Assembly (NCBI GenBank): GCA_963576475.1
Contig: OY754980.1
Location: 31,032,185-31,096,184, forward strand
DNA length: 64,000 bases
Origin: Molanna angustata
Taxonomy: Eukaryota > Arthropoda > Insecta > Trichoptera > Molannidae
Reading direction: 5' to 3'
Shown: positions 24,068-35,699 of the stretch, one piece after another
Layout of the letters: the number at the start of each line of letters is the position of its first letter
How positions within the stretch are numbered: position 1 is the first letter of the stretch
The notes under the pieces: model-generated
Databases searched by the model: none
Told to the model about the DNA's origin: nothing
Seen by the model: only the letters and a program-made list of their open reading frames with translations
Translations under genes and position numbers: made by a program

Positions 24068-27000
24068 TTGATAGAAGAATATTAATAGCTTGAACTTAGA
24101 ACTGATTAGCTTTTCATAGATATCATATAATTTCTTCATATGATATCACGTGTAAACATTGTCAAAATGCTCTAACGCTCTTTGAAACAAAATTTATCTG
24201 CTTTTTTTAAAATATTTCATACAACATAAGCAGTCTTCACTATACTGCATTAATAGTTTGTCTATCTTAACATAAAAATATACTATCGGAAGAAAATTTA
24301 TATTCCTGGTAGTAACATTTAGTATGAATAAAAATGTAATTAGATAAATTTCTATGTATGGAAACGTTTAGTAATTTGATTTCATGTTATAATGTAAAGA
24401 GCTTGAACATAGAACTGATTAGCTTTCCATAAATAACAAAAAAAATCTTCATATGATATCACCTGTCAAAATTTGGAAAATGCTCTCGCGTTCTTTAGAA
24501 CAAAATTTATCTGCTTTTTTTAAAATATTTCATATAACATAAGCATTCTTCACTATACTGCATTAATAGTTTGTTTATCTTAACATAAAAATATACTATC
24601 GGAAGAAAATTTATATTCCTGATGGTAACATTTAGTATGAATAATAATGTAATTAGATAAATTTCTATGTATGGAAAAGTTCAGTAATTTGATTTCATGT
24701 TATAATGTAAAGAGCTTGAACATAGAACTGATTAGCTTTCCATAAATAACAAAAAAAATCTTCATATAATATCACGTGTCAAAATTTTGAAAATGCTCTC
24801 GCGTTCTTTAAAACAAAATTTATCTGCTTTTTTTAAAATATTTCATACAACATAAGCATTCTTCACTATACTGCATTAATATTTTGTTTATCTTAACATA
24901 AAAATATACTATCGGAAGAAAATTTATATTCCTGGTAGTAACATTTAGTATGAATAAAAATGTAATTAGATAAATTTCTATGTATGGAAAAGTTCAGTAA
25001 TTTGATTTCATGTTATAATGTAAAGAGCTTGAACATAGAACTGATTAGCTTTCCATAAATAACAAAAAAAATCTTCATATGATATCACCTGTCAAAATTT
25101 GGAAAATGCTCTCGCGTTCTTTAGAACAAAATTTATCTGCTTTTTTTAAAATATTTCATACAACATAAGCATTCTACACCATACTGCATTAAAAGTTTGT
25201 CTATCTTATCATAAAAATATACTATCGGAAGAAAATTTATATTCCTGATAGTAACATTTAGTATGAATAATAATGTAATTAGATAAATTTCTATGTATGG
25301 AAAAGTTCAGTAATTTGATTTCATGTTATAATGTAAAGAGCTTGAACATAGAACTGATTAGTTTTCCATAAATAACAAAAAAAATCTTCATATAATATCA
25401 CGTGTCAAAATTTTGAAAATGCTCTCGCATTCTTTAAAACAAAATTTATCTGCTTTTTTTAAAATATTTCATACAACATAAGCATTCTTCACTATACTGC
25501 ATTAATAGTTTGTTTATCTTAACATAAAAATATACTATCGGAAGAAAATTTATATTCCTGATAGTAACATTTAGTATGAATAAAAATGTAATTAGATAAA
25601 TTTCTATGTATGGAAACGTGTAGTAATTTGATTTCATGATATAATGTAAAGAGCTTGAACATAGAACTGATTAGCTTTCCATAAATAACAAAAAAATTCT
25701 TCATATGATATCACCTGTCAAAATTTGAAAAATGCTCTCGCGTTCATTAAAACAAAATTTATCTGCTTTTTTAAAAATATTTCATACAACATAAGCATTC
25801 TTCACTATACTGCATTAATAGTTTGTCTATCTTAACATAAAAATATACTATCGGAAGAAAATTTATATTCCTGGTAGTAACATTTAGTATGAATAATAAT
25901 GTAATTAGATAAATTTCTATGTATGGAAAAGTTCAGTAATTTGATTTCATGTTATAATGTAAAGAGCTTGAACATAGAACTGATTAGTTTTCCATAAATA
26001 ACAAAAAAAATCTTCATATAATATCACGTGTCAAAATTTTGAAAATGCTCTCGCGTTCTTTAAAACAAAATTTATCTGCTTTTTTTAAAATATTTCATAC
26101 AACATAAGCATTCTTCACTATACTGCATTAATAGTTTGTTTATCTTAACATAAAAATATACTATCGGAAGAAAATTTATATTCCTGATAGTAACATTTAG
26201 TATGAATAATAATGTAATTAGATAAATTTCTATGTATGGAAAAGTTCAGTAATTTGATTTCATGTTATAATGTAAAGAGCTTGAACATAGAACTGATTAG
26301 CTTTCCATAAATAACAAAAAAAATCTTCATATAATATCACGTGTCAAAATTTTGAAAATGCTCTCGCGTTCTTTAAAACAAAATTTATCTGCTTTTTTTA
26401 AAATATTTCATACAACATAAGCATTCTTCACTATACTGCATTAATATTTTGTTTATCTTAACATAAAAATATACTATCGGAAGAAAATTTATATTCCTGG
26501 TAGTAACATTTAGTATGAATAAAAATGTAATTAGATAAATTTCTATGTATGGAAAAGTTCAGTAATTTGATTTCATGTTATAATGTAAAGAGCTTGAACA
26601 TAGAACTGATTAGCTTTCCATAAATAACAAAAAAAATCTTCATATGATATCACCTGTCAAAATTTGGAAAATGCTCTCGCGTTCTTTAGAACAAAATTTA
26701 TCTGCTTTTTTTAAAATATTTCATACAACATAAGCATTCTACACCATACTGCATTAAAAGTTTGTCTATCTTATCATAAAAATATACTATCGGAAGAAAA
26801 TTTATATTCCTGATAGTAACATTTAGTATGAATAATAATGTAATTAGATAAATTTCTATGTATGGAAAAGTTCAGTAATTTGATTTCATGTTATAATGTA
26901 AAGAGCTTGAACATAGAACTGATTAGTTTTCCATAAATAACAAAAAAAATCTTCATATAATATCACGTGTCAAAATTTTGAAAATGCTCTCGCATTCTTT

Positions 27001-28754
27001 AAAACAAAATTTATCTGCTTTTTTTAAAATATTTCATACAACATAAGCATTCTTCACTATACTGCATTAATAGTTTGTTTATCTTAACATAAAAATATAC
27101 TATCGGAAGAAAATTTATATTCCTGATAGTAACATTTAGTATGAATAAAAATGTAATTAGATAAATTTCTATGTATGGAAACGTGTAGTAATTTGATTTC
27201 ATGATATAATGTAAAGAGCTTGAACATAGAACTGATTAGCTTTCCATAAATAACAAAAAAATTCTTCATATGATATCACCTGTCAAAATTTGAAAAATGC
27301 TCTCGCGTTCATTAAAACAAAATTTATCTGCTTTTTTAAAAATATTTCATACAACATAAGCATTCTTCACTATACTGCATTAATAGTTTGTCTATCTTAA
27401 CATAAAAATATACTATCGGAAGAAAATTTATATTCCTGGTAGTAACATTTAGTATGAATAATAATGTAATTAGATAAATTTCTATGTATGGAAAAGTTCA
27501 GTAATTTGATTTCATGTTATAATGTAAAGAGCTTGAACATAGAACTGATTAGTTTTCCATAAATAACAAAAAAAATCTTCATATAATATCACGTGTCAAA
27601 ATTTTGAAAATGCTCTCGCGTTCTTTAAAACAAAATTTATCTGCTTTTTTTAAAATATTTCATACAACATAAGCATTCTTCACTATACTGCATTAATAGT
27701 TTGTTTATCTTAACATAAAAATATACTATCGGAAGAAAATTTATATTCCTGATAGTAACATTTAGTATGAATAATAATGTAATTAGATAAATTTCTATGT
27801 ATGGAAAAGTTCAGTAATTTGATTTCATGTTATAATGTAAAGAGCTTGAACATAGAACTGATTAGCTTTCCATAAATAACAAAAAAATTCTTCATATGAT
27901 ATCACCTGTCAAAATTTGAAAAATGCTCTTGCGTTCTTTAAAACAAAATTTATCTGCTTTTTTTAAAATATTTCATACAACATAAGCATTCTTCACTATA
28001 CTGCATTAATAGTTTGTCTATCTTAACATAAAAATATACTATCGGAAGAAAATTTATATTCCTGGTAGTAACATTTAGTATGAATAAAAATGTAATTAGA
28101 TAAATTTCTATGTATGGAAAAGTTCAGTAATTTGATTTCATGTTATAATGTAAAGAGCTTGAACATAGAACTGATTAGCTTTCCATAAATAACAAAAAAT
28201 TTCTTCATATGATATCACCTGTCAAAATTTGGAAAATGCTTTCGCGTCCTTTAAAACAAAATTTATCTGCTTTTATTAAAATATTTCATACAACATAAGC
28301 ATTCTACACCATACTGCAATAATAGTTTGTCTATCTTAACATAAAAATATACTGTCGATAGAAAATTTATTTTCCTGGTAGTAAAATTTAGTATGAATAA
28401 AAATGTATATAATAAGATAAATTTCTTATGTATGGAAAAGTTCAGTAATTTGATTTCATGTTATAATGTAAAGAGCTTGAACATCGAACTGATTAGCTTT
28501 TCATAAATAACAAAAATTTCTTCATATGATATTACGTGTCAAAATTGTCAAAATGCTCTAACGTCCTTTAAAACAAAATTTATCTGCTTTTATTAAAATA
28601 TTTCATACAACATTAGAATTCTTCACCATACTGCATTAATAGTTTGTCTATCTTAACATGAAAATATACTATCGTTAGAAAATTTATATTCTTGGTAGTA
28701 AAATTTAGAATGAATAAAATATTTCATTGTCAATATTTGTGGTGTGGAGAGTTT

Positions 28755-28780
28755 AGTGTTGGCCACAACCCACTCGTTTT
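28755..28780 (-). repeat. Right 26-bp terminal inverted repeat
   Basis: AGTGTTGGCCACAACCCA followed by CTCGTTTT, the exact complement of 13,126-13,151. The 35 bp inside it (GTCAATATTTGTGGTGTGG) match the longer inverted repeats at 47.4 and 54.05 kb, so this end is the more complete one. Confidence 0.92.
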
Positions 28781-29394
28781 AAGTGTCTTTTTCTAAAGGA
28801 AGGTAGAGAAAAAACGGATTGAAGGCAGCCTTAATGAAGAAATATTTGTTTAATATTATTTAATTTATTTCTTACTTGGCATCTACATAGTAATCGATAA
28901 GTTGACATGTTCCACTAGCATACATTAGAGTCGGTATATAAACTATATAATCTATAATTATTAAATTCTTTAAAAAGTAGCATTTCTATTCTTTAAATCA
29001 TAACTTTAGTATAAAAAAAATAATAATGGTACAAACTCCTCCAATTGTTTGAGAAATTCTGTTAAGTTTGGAGTTTCTATTCTCATACAGATTTACAGCG
29101 CGATATTCAAATTTAACAAGTTAGGATTTTATTCTATAAAACAGATTATGCAACAACAACGGACAGTCCTTTTCGTTGTGCCCCAGGAACATTCTTTTAC
29201 CGAGACCTTATCGTCGATACTAAAAAATAATGTTTGGTCACGTTTAGTGATGAGCGAAACAAAATCTCAGAATGTGCTTTGGTCAAAATCTATCTTGGTA
29301 AAAAATAAATCCAAGCATAATAATATTAATTCAAGCATAATAATACATATTATGTATGTACACATTTATTAATGATGATTGTATCCCAAAAAAC
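28781..29394. other. Unassigned flank of the satellite element
   Basis: The 107-codon frame at 29,049-29,372 shows no domain I recognise. It shares GCGCGATATTCAAA with 15.13 kb, so it may be repeat-derived. Confidence 0.35.
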
Positions 29395-29562
29395 AAACTC
29401 AGAGGGCGGAGAAAGTAGAGGCTGGCTCAAGCTAAGATATGTAGCTAGATGACACAGAAGAACTCACAGAAGAGAATTGGAAAATGGAGGAGATCAGAGG
29501 AGGACAGGGACGAATGGAAAATGATTCTGGAGGAGGACAGAGCCACACATGACGGTATTTCT
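29395..29562 (+). mobile_element. Possible LINE RT tail
   Basis: One frame reads RIGKWRRSEEDRDEWKMILE then EDRATH, resembling the W-x-DR-x-W end of insect LINE RTs. It is short and decayed, so the call is tentative. Confidence 0.4.
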
Positions 29563-29599
29563 TCTATTTGGGTGTCCAGTGTCCAGGTCGATAAGTGTA

Positions 29600-29735
29600 G
29601 ATGAGTCGATGGCAGAGCGGTTAGCGCGCTGGGCTAGTAATCCAGTGGTTGCGAGTTCGAATCCTGCCTCGAACAATTTCGTTCAACTATAGCACCAGCA
29701 TTTATGCTTATTTAAGGGAACGTAGGAAGATGTAT
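29600..29735 (+). mobile_element. SINE B copy, the best preserved
   Basis: The order is GATGAGTCGATGGCAGAGCG, TTAGCGCGCTGGGCTAGTAA, GCGAGTTCGAATCCTGCC and then AGCATTTATGCTTATTTAAG. Both Pol III promoter boxes are readable. It looks like a tRNA-derived head plus a short family-specific body. Confidence 0.88.
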
Positions 29736-30044
29736 ATGTACTTGTTTAGCAAAAATAAAATAATTGACACAAATGGAAGAAATAGTGAAAATTTCGGTAG
29801 TGAATGTTATGAATTCCAGATTAATGCAATTAATGAAGATAAACTTTTGATTTGGGATATATGTCATGTTCGTAGTGTATCGGACATTCAAAAAACACCC
29901 CTCCCACTCCATAAATAATATTTTTTAATAAGAAAGTAAATTCTAAATAGCCCTCATGTCTAAAAATTCTTACTGTTGGGCCAAAAATGCATCAAGATGG
30001 ATCATGTGGCTGCGCAGTGTACATTCTCCCTCTTCAAACTTATT

Positions 30045-30355
30045 TTTTTAACTCCCCCCCTGGGGCATCTGTTTATCTTCTTATTCTTGTGTCATATCTG
30101 GTATCCCCAGAGATCTTGGTCATTTCTCTGATGGTCTGCATGTAGGGGGATCTGAGGTCATAGACAGTCCACGGGTGTGAATTTTCTGTTCGCACTCGTT
30201 GATTGTTTCTTTTTGCACTATGGTGCCGAGATTGCTAATCTAGAGGGCTCCATGAGCTACTTTTCGTGCTATGCATTTTTTTTTGTCGTTCACTTAGCGT
30301 TCTGTGAAGGGGCCGATTACAGTCCCCATAGGCAGAGCGGGTGGTGGTGGGAGTA
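30045..30355 (+). mobile_element. R1-like LINE 3' UTR, 5'-truncated
   Basis: It matches the 3' UTR at 39,245-40,259: CCAGAGATCTTGGTCA, GTGCCGAGATTGCTAATCTA, GAGGGCTCCATGAGCTAC and AAGGGGCCG..ACAGTCCCCATA, ending GGTGGTGG..GTAGCG. It contains no coding part. In this copy TCTGCATGTAGGGGGATCTG stands where the other copy has a long (TA)n. Confidence 0.8.
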
Positions 30356-30790
30356 GCGAAATCTGGTATCCCCGACATTGAAAACCACCATAGAGAAAGC
30401 CTAACTGTCCTGTGCAGTGCGAAACAGCTCCTCCATCCTCCACAGTTCTTATACAGTTCTATTAGCGGATGTTTCGCAGCCAGGAATGCTGCCTTCTTCC
30501 GACCCCTCCATGACCCTCGATCTTCCCATTCATGACGAGCTGAAGGATGGCATACTTTTCACCTCTCAGAATATGGCCGAAATACAACACTTTAAGGAGC
30601 TTAACAATGGTGAATAATTCTCTTTTGGTGTTGGCTCTATGCAGTACTTCAATGTTACTGACCATGTCAGTCCACGATATTCTAAGCATTCTGCGGTGGA
30701 TCCACATTTCAAATGCTTCAAGGCGGTTTATAATATTAAGTCCACACCTCCACCCCATAAAGAACCTTCCCCACTCAAAAATACCGACAT
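30356..30790 (-). mobile_element. LINE RT C-terminal remnant (WIHRRMLRISW type)
   Basis: On the minus strand a nearly open frame reads NRLEAFEMWIHRRMLRISWT, then MVSNIEVLHRANTK, LLKVLYFGHILRGEKYAILQ and GGVGRRQHSWLRNIR. This is typical of the C-terminal third of insect LINE reverse transcriptases. After LRNIR two stops follow. The homology then continues toward 30,360 in another frame (NCGGWRSCFA-like text). It abuts the R1-like UTR, which lies in the opposite orientation. Confidence 0.82.
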
Positions 30791-30974
30791 TTTCTGATTG
30801 TCTAAGTTGTTATCTCAAATCTTTATCAAACGATCTTCCCAAATCTGCGAATTACTTTGATCGACAGCAGGTTAAATGAAACCATTAACATCCTGTCGAC
30901 ACAGCATAGCGACACATAAACTAAACGTCGCCGAAACTATAACTGCGAATCGGTGTCACGTTGGTGTATACTCG

Positions 30975-31358
30975 AGTGTCTAGTGTCTAGTGTCTAGTGT
31001 CTAGTGTCTAGTGTCTAGTGTCTAGTGTCTAGTGTCTAGTGTCTAGTGTCTAGTGTCTAGTGTCTAGTGTCTAGTGTCTAGTGTCTAGTGTCTAGTGTCT
31101 AGTGTCTAGTGTCTAGTGTCTAGTGTCTAGTGTCTAGTGTCTAGTGTCTAGTGTCTAGTGTCTAGTGCCTAGTGCCTAGTGTCTAGTGTCTAGTGTCTAG
31201 TGTCTAGTGTCTAGTGTCTAGTGCCTAGTGCCTAGTGTCTAGTGTCTAGTGTCTAGTGTCTAGTGTCTGGTGTCTAGTGTCTAGTGTCTAGTGTCTAGCG
31301 TCCAGTGTCTAGTATCTAGTGTCTAGCGTCTAGTGTATAATGTCTAGCGCCCAGTGTC
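30975..31358. repeat. (GTGTCTA)n heptanucleotide array, about 55 units
   Basis: The first 200 bp are perfect GTGTCTA repeats. Toward the right edge GTGCCTA, GTGTCTG, GCGTCTA and GTATCTA variants accumulate. It is not the insect telomere repeat TTAGG. The gradient of decay suggests expansion from the left part. Confidence 0.97.
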
Positions 31359-32021
31359 AATATGTGTATGTTTTTTTTAAATATTTGAAAACCTGAATAC
31401 AGTTTTTTTATCATATTTAAAGAATCAATAGATAGACATTTGAATGCAAGACGGAATGATTTTGGTCTTGATACAATCCATCCTTAAATATATGTGTACG
31501 ATTCATGTATGGATGCTGTTAAAAGTCAAATTTAATATAAGTATTCTTAATCTGAAGTTTATCGTTCGTGTCTTAAACGTTTATGACAACGTTATTATTC
31601 TATTCATCATTTGATAAAAATCAAATTTAGACATAAATATATAAATAAAATACCATCGTTGACCTTTCTGGGTAAACATCTACGACATTTTAAAGGGCAT
31701 AATAATATGGCGATATAACATACTTATCTTCAGTTTTTTTAGAAATATCGCGTATGAGAGAGTTTCAAACAACAAAGAAATTGTTCATCATAGATACATA
31801 GAACATAAAATTTATGTTATAGACATCATGAGCTCAATGATCACGAAGATTTGATATGAAAAAGAATGATTTCTTAGGAGATTCTAAGCAAATCTGATAT
31901 TTTCATTTTACGTTTGATTAAATTATTTATATAATCTTAAGTGACAAGAGCCATAATTTATCAGAAAATCAATAGGTTTATCTGTTGTAGGTACCTAATC
32001 TGTATTTTAAACAAATACATC
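31359..32021. other. Unassigned AT-rich sequence
   Basis: No repeat family or coding signal was recognised. Confidence 0.45.
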
Positions 32022-32150
32022 TTCTTCTTCTTCTTTATCAGCCTTCTTTCCTACACTGCTGAAGATAGGCCTCTTCCATTTACTTCCATCTTTGTTTATT
32101 TGATGCCATCTGCATCCATTTACTACCAATTAACACCGATAACAAAGAAA
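32022..32150 (-). mobile_element. LINE RT tail with (GAA)n end
   Basis: On the minus strand the last codons read MQMASNKQRWK, a stop, MEEAYLQQCRKEG, and then an AAGAAGAAGAAGAAGA tail. MEEAYLQ/GEAYIQRW-type endings are characteristic of one insect LINE group; 42.3 kb carries another. Confidence 0.6.
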
Positions 32151-32306
32151 TAAAAGGCATTATGTAATACAACTATTTAATATGATAGTTAAACAATTAT
32201 TTAAATTATAACTTTTAAAGCGTTCTTCTTCTTAGTTCTTGGAATATATTCATGCCGCTGAATTAGTTGTCTTTTTAAAGTAATCCTGACACAGATACCT
32301 AGGACT

Positions 32307-32505
32307 AATTTATATTTTTAATAAATAAAAATAAAAAAAAACTTGTTTATAATCAATTCCACTATTTATTTAAGGACTACAACCTACAACCGGTTTCGTG
32401 CTAAGCACATTTTCAAGTAGTCGGTTGTAGGTTGTAGTCCTTAAATAAATAGTGGAATTGATTATAAACAAGTTTTTTTATTTTTATTTATTAAAAATAT
32501 AAATT
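32307..32505. mobile_element. Palindrome with degenerate hammerhead-like core
   Basis: Arms of about 85 bp (32,307-32,392 and 32,422-32,505) are near-perfect inverted copies around a 29-bp loop. Read on the minus strand, the loop gives CUUGAAAAU, a small GUGC-UUA-GCAC hairpin and GAAACCGGUU. This is the order of a hammerhead ribozyme, but the CUGANGA core is not intact. Confidence 0.8.
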
Positions 32506-33297
32506 TATTTAAATGAAATTCCATTAAGAACTGACGATCAAAAAGTTAAATCTAAATAAGATACCTGGGAGATCACACTAATACTCTAGATCTTTGGGGA
32601 CAACTGAATATGTAAAATATGGGGCTTTGACCACGAAATGACAATCCTAAAGGAAGGAGCACAATAGATCAAACAGTGGGACCTTAAGGTCGCAGTGCAG
32701 TCCTAGCTTATAATACTAATAATAATAAACTTTTATTAGAGAACTGAATTGTTCGCGTTATTTTTTTGGAAAAGGTGTGTTATTTTTGTAGAAGAGCGGT
32801 GTTTTTATTTGCTTTATTTTATTGGAAAAGGGGTTTATAATTTTGGAAAAGGGCTGATGTTTTGTAGAAGAGCGAAATATATTGATATTTTTATAAAATT
32901 GGTGTTACTTTTTTATGATAAGCGTTATTTTTTTAGTAAAAGGATGAAAAAATATAAATTAAGAGAAATCATCACATGACTTAGATTTGCAATTTCAAAT
33001 GATAATATGCCCCTTTCTGATTCGTTTAAGAGTACGAAAACGTCTTAATAAACGGGCGACCTTGGATAAAAGGATTTTATCCACGCGGTGTGCCGTAATG
33101 AGTCCCGTATAAATGCATGCAACTATTTTACATTTCTCATGTACTAAAATTCAGACGGATAAATTTAGACGAATCCTAATTGGACATAATATAACATGCT
33201 TAAATAATTAAAAAAAAAACACTATTCAAACGATATTTTCTATTCAAATCACATTTATTTATATGTAAAAAACAACATTCAACATCCTACCCGTAGA
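32506..33297. other. Unassigned sequence with short GGAAAAGG repeats
   Basis: TGGAAAAGG(G/T) and GTAGAAGAGCG recur two to three times at 32,766-32,875. No gene is recognised in either strand. Confidence 0.4.
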
Positions 33298-33590
33298 ATG
33301 AAACACACTCCTCTTTTCCACCTAACCACTCAGCACACTAGCTATGCTCAACATGCAACAATTTACAGAATCTGTAATACATACAATAGGCATTTCCAAG
33401 AGTTCGACACATTCTTACTAAGCGCCCCCACATTTAAAAATTATAAATCATACTTAAAATTTCATCCTCATAATCTTACTCAACACTTAGTATACTGCAC
33501 ACATTTATATATACAATTTCCTACAGCATTCACACTATTCATCGGAATCTTCTCATTAAACTTATTCATTTTACATTATTTGCAATGAAA
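33298..33590 (+). mobile_element. Possible LINE 3' fragment, shared with 56.66 kb
   Basis: The translated words HATIYRICNTYNRHFQE, FLLSAPTFKNYK and LKFHPHNLTQ are shared with 56,670-56,800 in the same orientation (there HATMYRICNTYNRHFQE and FLLSAPIFKKY). The conservation of protein-like text suggests a coding remnant, probably of an RT C-terminus, but I do not recognise the family with certainty. Confidence 0.5.
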
Positions 33591-34589
33591 TAAAAATAGA
33601 TAGGTACCTACTACATTCCTTTCAAAAAAATATTTTCAAACGTCATTTAGTGTGTAATATTTTCATTTGTATCATATCGTAACTTATTGAATATGTACAT
33701 CCAGAAGACAAACAAATTTAGTTGATGTTAATTACCATTAAAGTATCTGGGTACGCATGTAATATAGTATTTTGGTGTAATTATTTTTAAATTAAAATTA
33801 CAAAACTTTTTCGTTAATTTAAATAAATTTCTAATTGTTTTTTAACCACACAAAAAATCTCATTAAGACAGTTAGGTGTGGCTCATAAACATATTTCATA
33901 TTGAATATATTTTTTTGTTAATACGTTGCGTATCAACATATTTCAACACGAGTTCCTTTACAAATAATTAAAATTCCTCATTATAATATTATGTATAAAT
34001 TATTTAATATACCTACTAATAAAATCATTTATGAATTGATTATAACTGACAGAATTTGAGAGATGTAGTTGAAGTAAATACTTAATATTCATATAAATTA
34101 TTACCAACTGAATAAAAAATGTTTTTTTTTGTTTTATTTTCTTACGCCTTTTTGGATAACTAAGAGAAATTATTAATTACAATAATTTTAAAACAATAAT
34201 TCCTGAATTTAATTTACGCCGAGGCGTCTCGGCATTATCAATGTCTTATCCAACACATACATTCACAATAGTCATGTCAAATTAAATTTCATTGAGTCCT
34301 TGATTATGTCGAAACATCTCGGCAAAAACGTTCGGTCGCAATACATTGAATATATGGAAAAGATCTATTTTATTTGTTTACTTAGAAACGATTTGATTAA
34401 TTGCAATTCTCTTTCATGAAACCACGATTGAGTTATTTAGGTACTTGTGATATGCGTCGGAAAAAACTAAGTAATGATAAATTTTATATTTGACTTTATG
34501 GTAGTTTTCTTGAATATACAAGGAAGCAAAAAATAACATCTCACATAGTACCACCTATTCTCAGATTTGTTCCTTTTTGGGTGAGATAA
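33591..34589. other. Unassigned AT-rich sequence
   Basis: No element is recognised; there are short TACCTACTA words and homopolymer runs only. Confidence 0.45.
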
Positions 34590-34700
34590 GACTGGTGTAT
34601 GGAGATACACGCATATGTCGTGATTCCTTCGATAAGGTTATACATACCCGCAACCCTGTCACTGGTATCCTCATATTGTGAGGTATTCCGTGATGGTATG
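34590..34700 (+). repeat. Dispersed repeat T, second copy
   Basis: GACTGGTGTATGGAGATACA, then CCTGTCACTGGTATCC and GTATTCCGTGATGGTATGAA align with 8.2 kb and 62.3 kb. Confidence 0.55.
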
Positions 34701-34779
34701 AAATGGATGAATCTTTTCGGACAGCTAATAAGGGGTTTTTATTTATTTGGATCAGTATACCTACAGTCAATTTATAGTC

Positions 34780-34988
34780 AAAATATTATGAACACTTCCT
34801 TGCACCCTACGGAAGTGGCAAGTTTATTGCCGTATGGCAATTTCTTCCAACTAACCAGTGTTTCAAGACAAGAGAAGCAATATTTGCGTGAGAAACAAAT
34901 TTAAATAAATTTCTCCTCTGCTGGGAATCGAACCCAGGACGCCCGCACAGAAACCAAACGGCTTACCAACTGTGACACGGCGGTCGGC
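34780..34988 (-). mobile_element. SINE C copy (tRNA-derived, with LINE tail)
   Basis: On the minus strand the head reads GCCGACCGCCGTGTCACAGT, TGGTAAGCCG and GTCCTGGGTTCGATTCCCAG (a good B box), then AGAGGAGAAATTTATTT. The tail GGTTAGTTGGAAGAAATTG, CCATACGGCAATAAACTTGC is the same kind of 3' end as the L1-type LINE at 61.0 kb. It includes an ATTGCC/GGCAAT stem-loop. Confidence 0.85.
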
Positions 34989-35699
34989 AATATACAGTCA
35001 AATACATATCAAAATAAAAATCCGACCACGTACATACTAATCACTAAAGTATATAACAAGTTTTAAAAAGACAATAAAAAACACAAAAAAATTACCATTT
35101 AAAAAAAAATGTGATGACATTGAAAAAAAATAAAAATAAATACTAAAAAAGTTTTGAAAAAATAATGAAACGTGGAAATGATGTCGAAGATGTGGATGGG
35201 TGAGGCTTTGTCAAAAACAAGTTGCAATTAGATATTTATAGTAAAGTGATAAAATAATTGCACAACTGTTTAAAAAAAAACTATAAATAAACATATCAAA
35301 TTATTATTAATTCATTTTTTACATTAAAAATAAAAATAAACATTAGGAGTGTGTTTTGATGAATGTTTATTTTCTGTCAACGTCTCCTTTGTAGGCACAA
35401 AGTTGTTTAAATTACAAATACCCGTACTAATAAACTCATTGATTAAAATTAAACACGTGTACTTGAACGATGTGTATCTAATGTCAATATTATACCCTCC
35501 CTTCGAATACGTTTTTCTCATGTCTGTTATCACCGTGTGACTTTCTATGATCTATTAGAAGGTAACTATCAGTACAGTTTCTAAAAAAATCTTTAAGTAT
35601 AGTTCACATTGTACAAGTCATACAGCAGTCAAAACAAATGCTAGTCCACTCGATTAGTATTGACTTATATAGGTTAGTATTTTTTTTAATTTACATACA
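34989..35699. other. Unassigned AT-rich sequence
   Basis: Two overlapping opposite-strand frames of 63-69 codons at 35,324-35,540 have no recognisable features. Confidence 0.45.

Larger units (their letters stand above)
19311..28735 (-). repeat. Right satellite array, about 30 units of 313 bp, with higher-order structure
   Basis: ATTCCTG(A/G)TAGTAACATTTA recurs at 20,171, 20,484, 20,797 and 21,110, exactly 313 bp apart, and so on to 28.7 kb. The array is the reverse complement of the left one. Variant features (TTCTACACCATACTGC with TTATCATAAA; GTGTAGTAATTTG; AATAATAATG) repeat in blocks. The former variant appears near 20,730, 22,295, 23,235, 25,173 and 26,738, which indicates units of five (1,565 bp) and three monomers. 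The array is interrupted by Segment A copy 2. Short minus-strand frames of 60-90 codons recur once per variant but are just satellite text and not genes. Confidence 0.96.
13126..28780. mobile_element. Putative giant foldback element with satellite arrays in both arms
   Basis: A 26-bp sequence at 13,126-13,151 (AAAACGAGTGGGTTG...) occurs as its exact reverse complement at 28,755-28,780. Immediately inside each end starts a tandem array of the same 313-316 bp satellite, plus orientation on the left and minus on the right. The innermost unit of each array is the same diverged variant, which contains GATATCTATGAAAAGCTAAT and TTCAAGCTATTAATATTC. The two arms are therefore homologous from tip to inner edge. 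This layout is known from foldback transposons with tandem repeats in their inverted repeats, such as Tetris of Drosophila. I infer such an element, enlarged by array growth and later insertions. No transposase was found, and no target-site duplication is evident. Confidence 0.6.

Noticed and set aside
20063..27269. Recurrent 61-91 codon minus-strand frames with nearly identical proteins
   Set aside because: They repeat with the 313-bp satellite period and are a by-product of satellite text; there is no domain and other monomers interrupt the frames.
13126..28780. CRISPR-like or bacterial repeat array
   Set aside because: Unit length of 313 bp, tandem without spacers, and eukaryotic retrotransposons all around rule it out.
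30975..31358. Telomere-type repeat
   Set aside because: The unit is GTGTCTA and not TTAGG or a known insect variant, and it is flanked by interspersed repeats.
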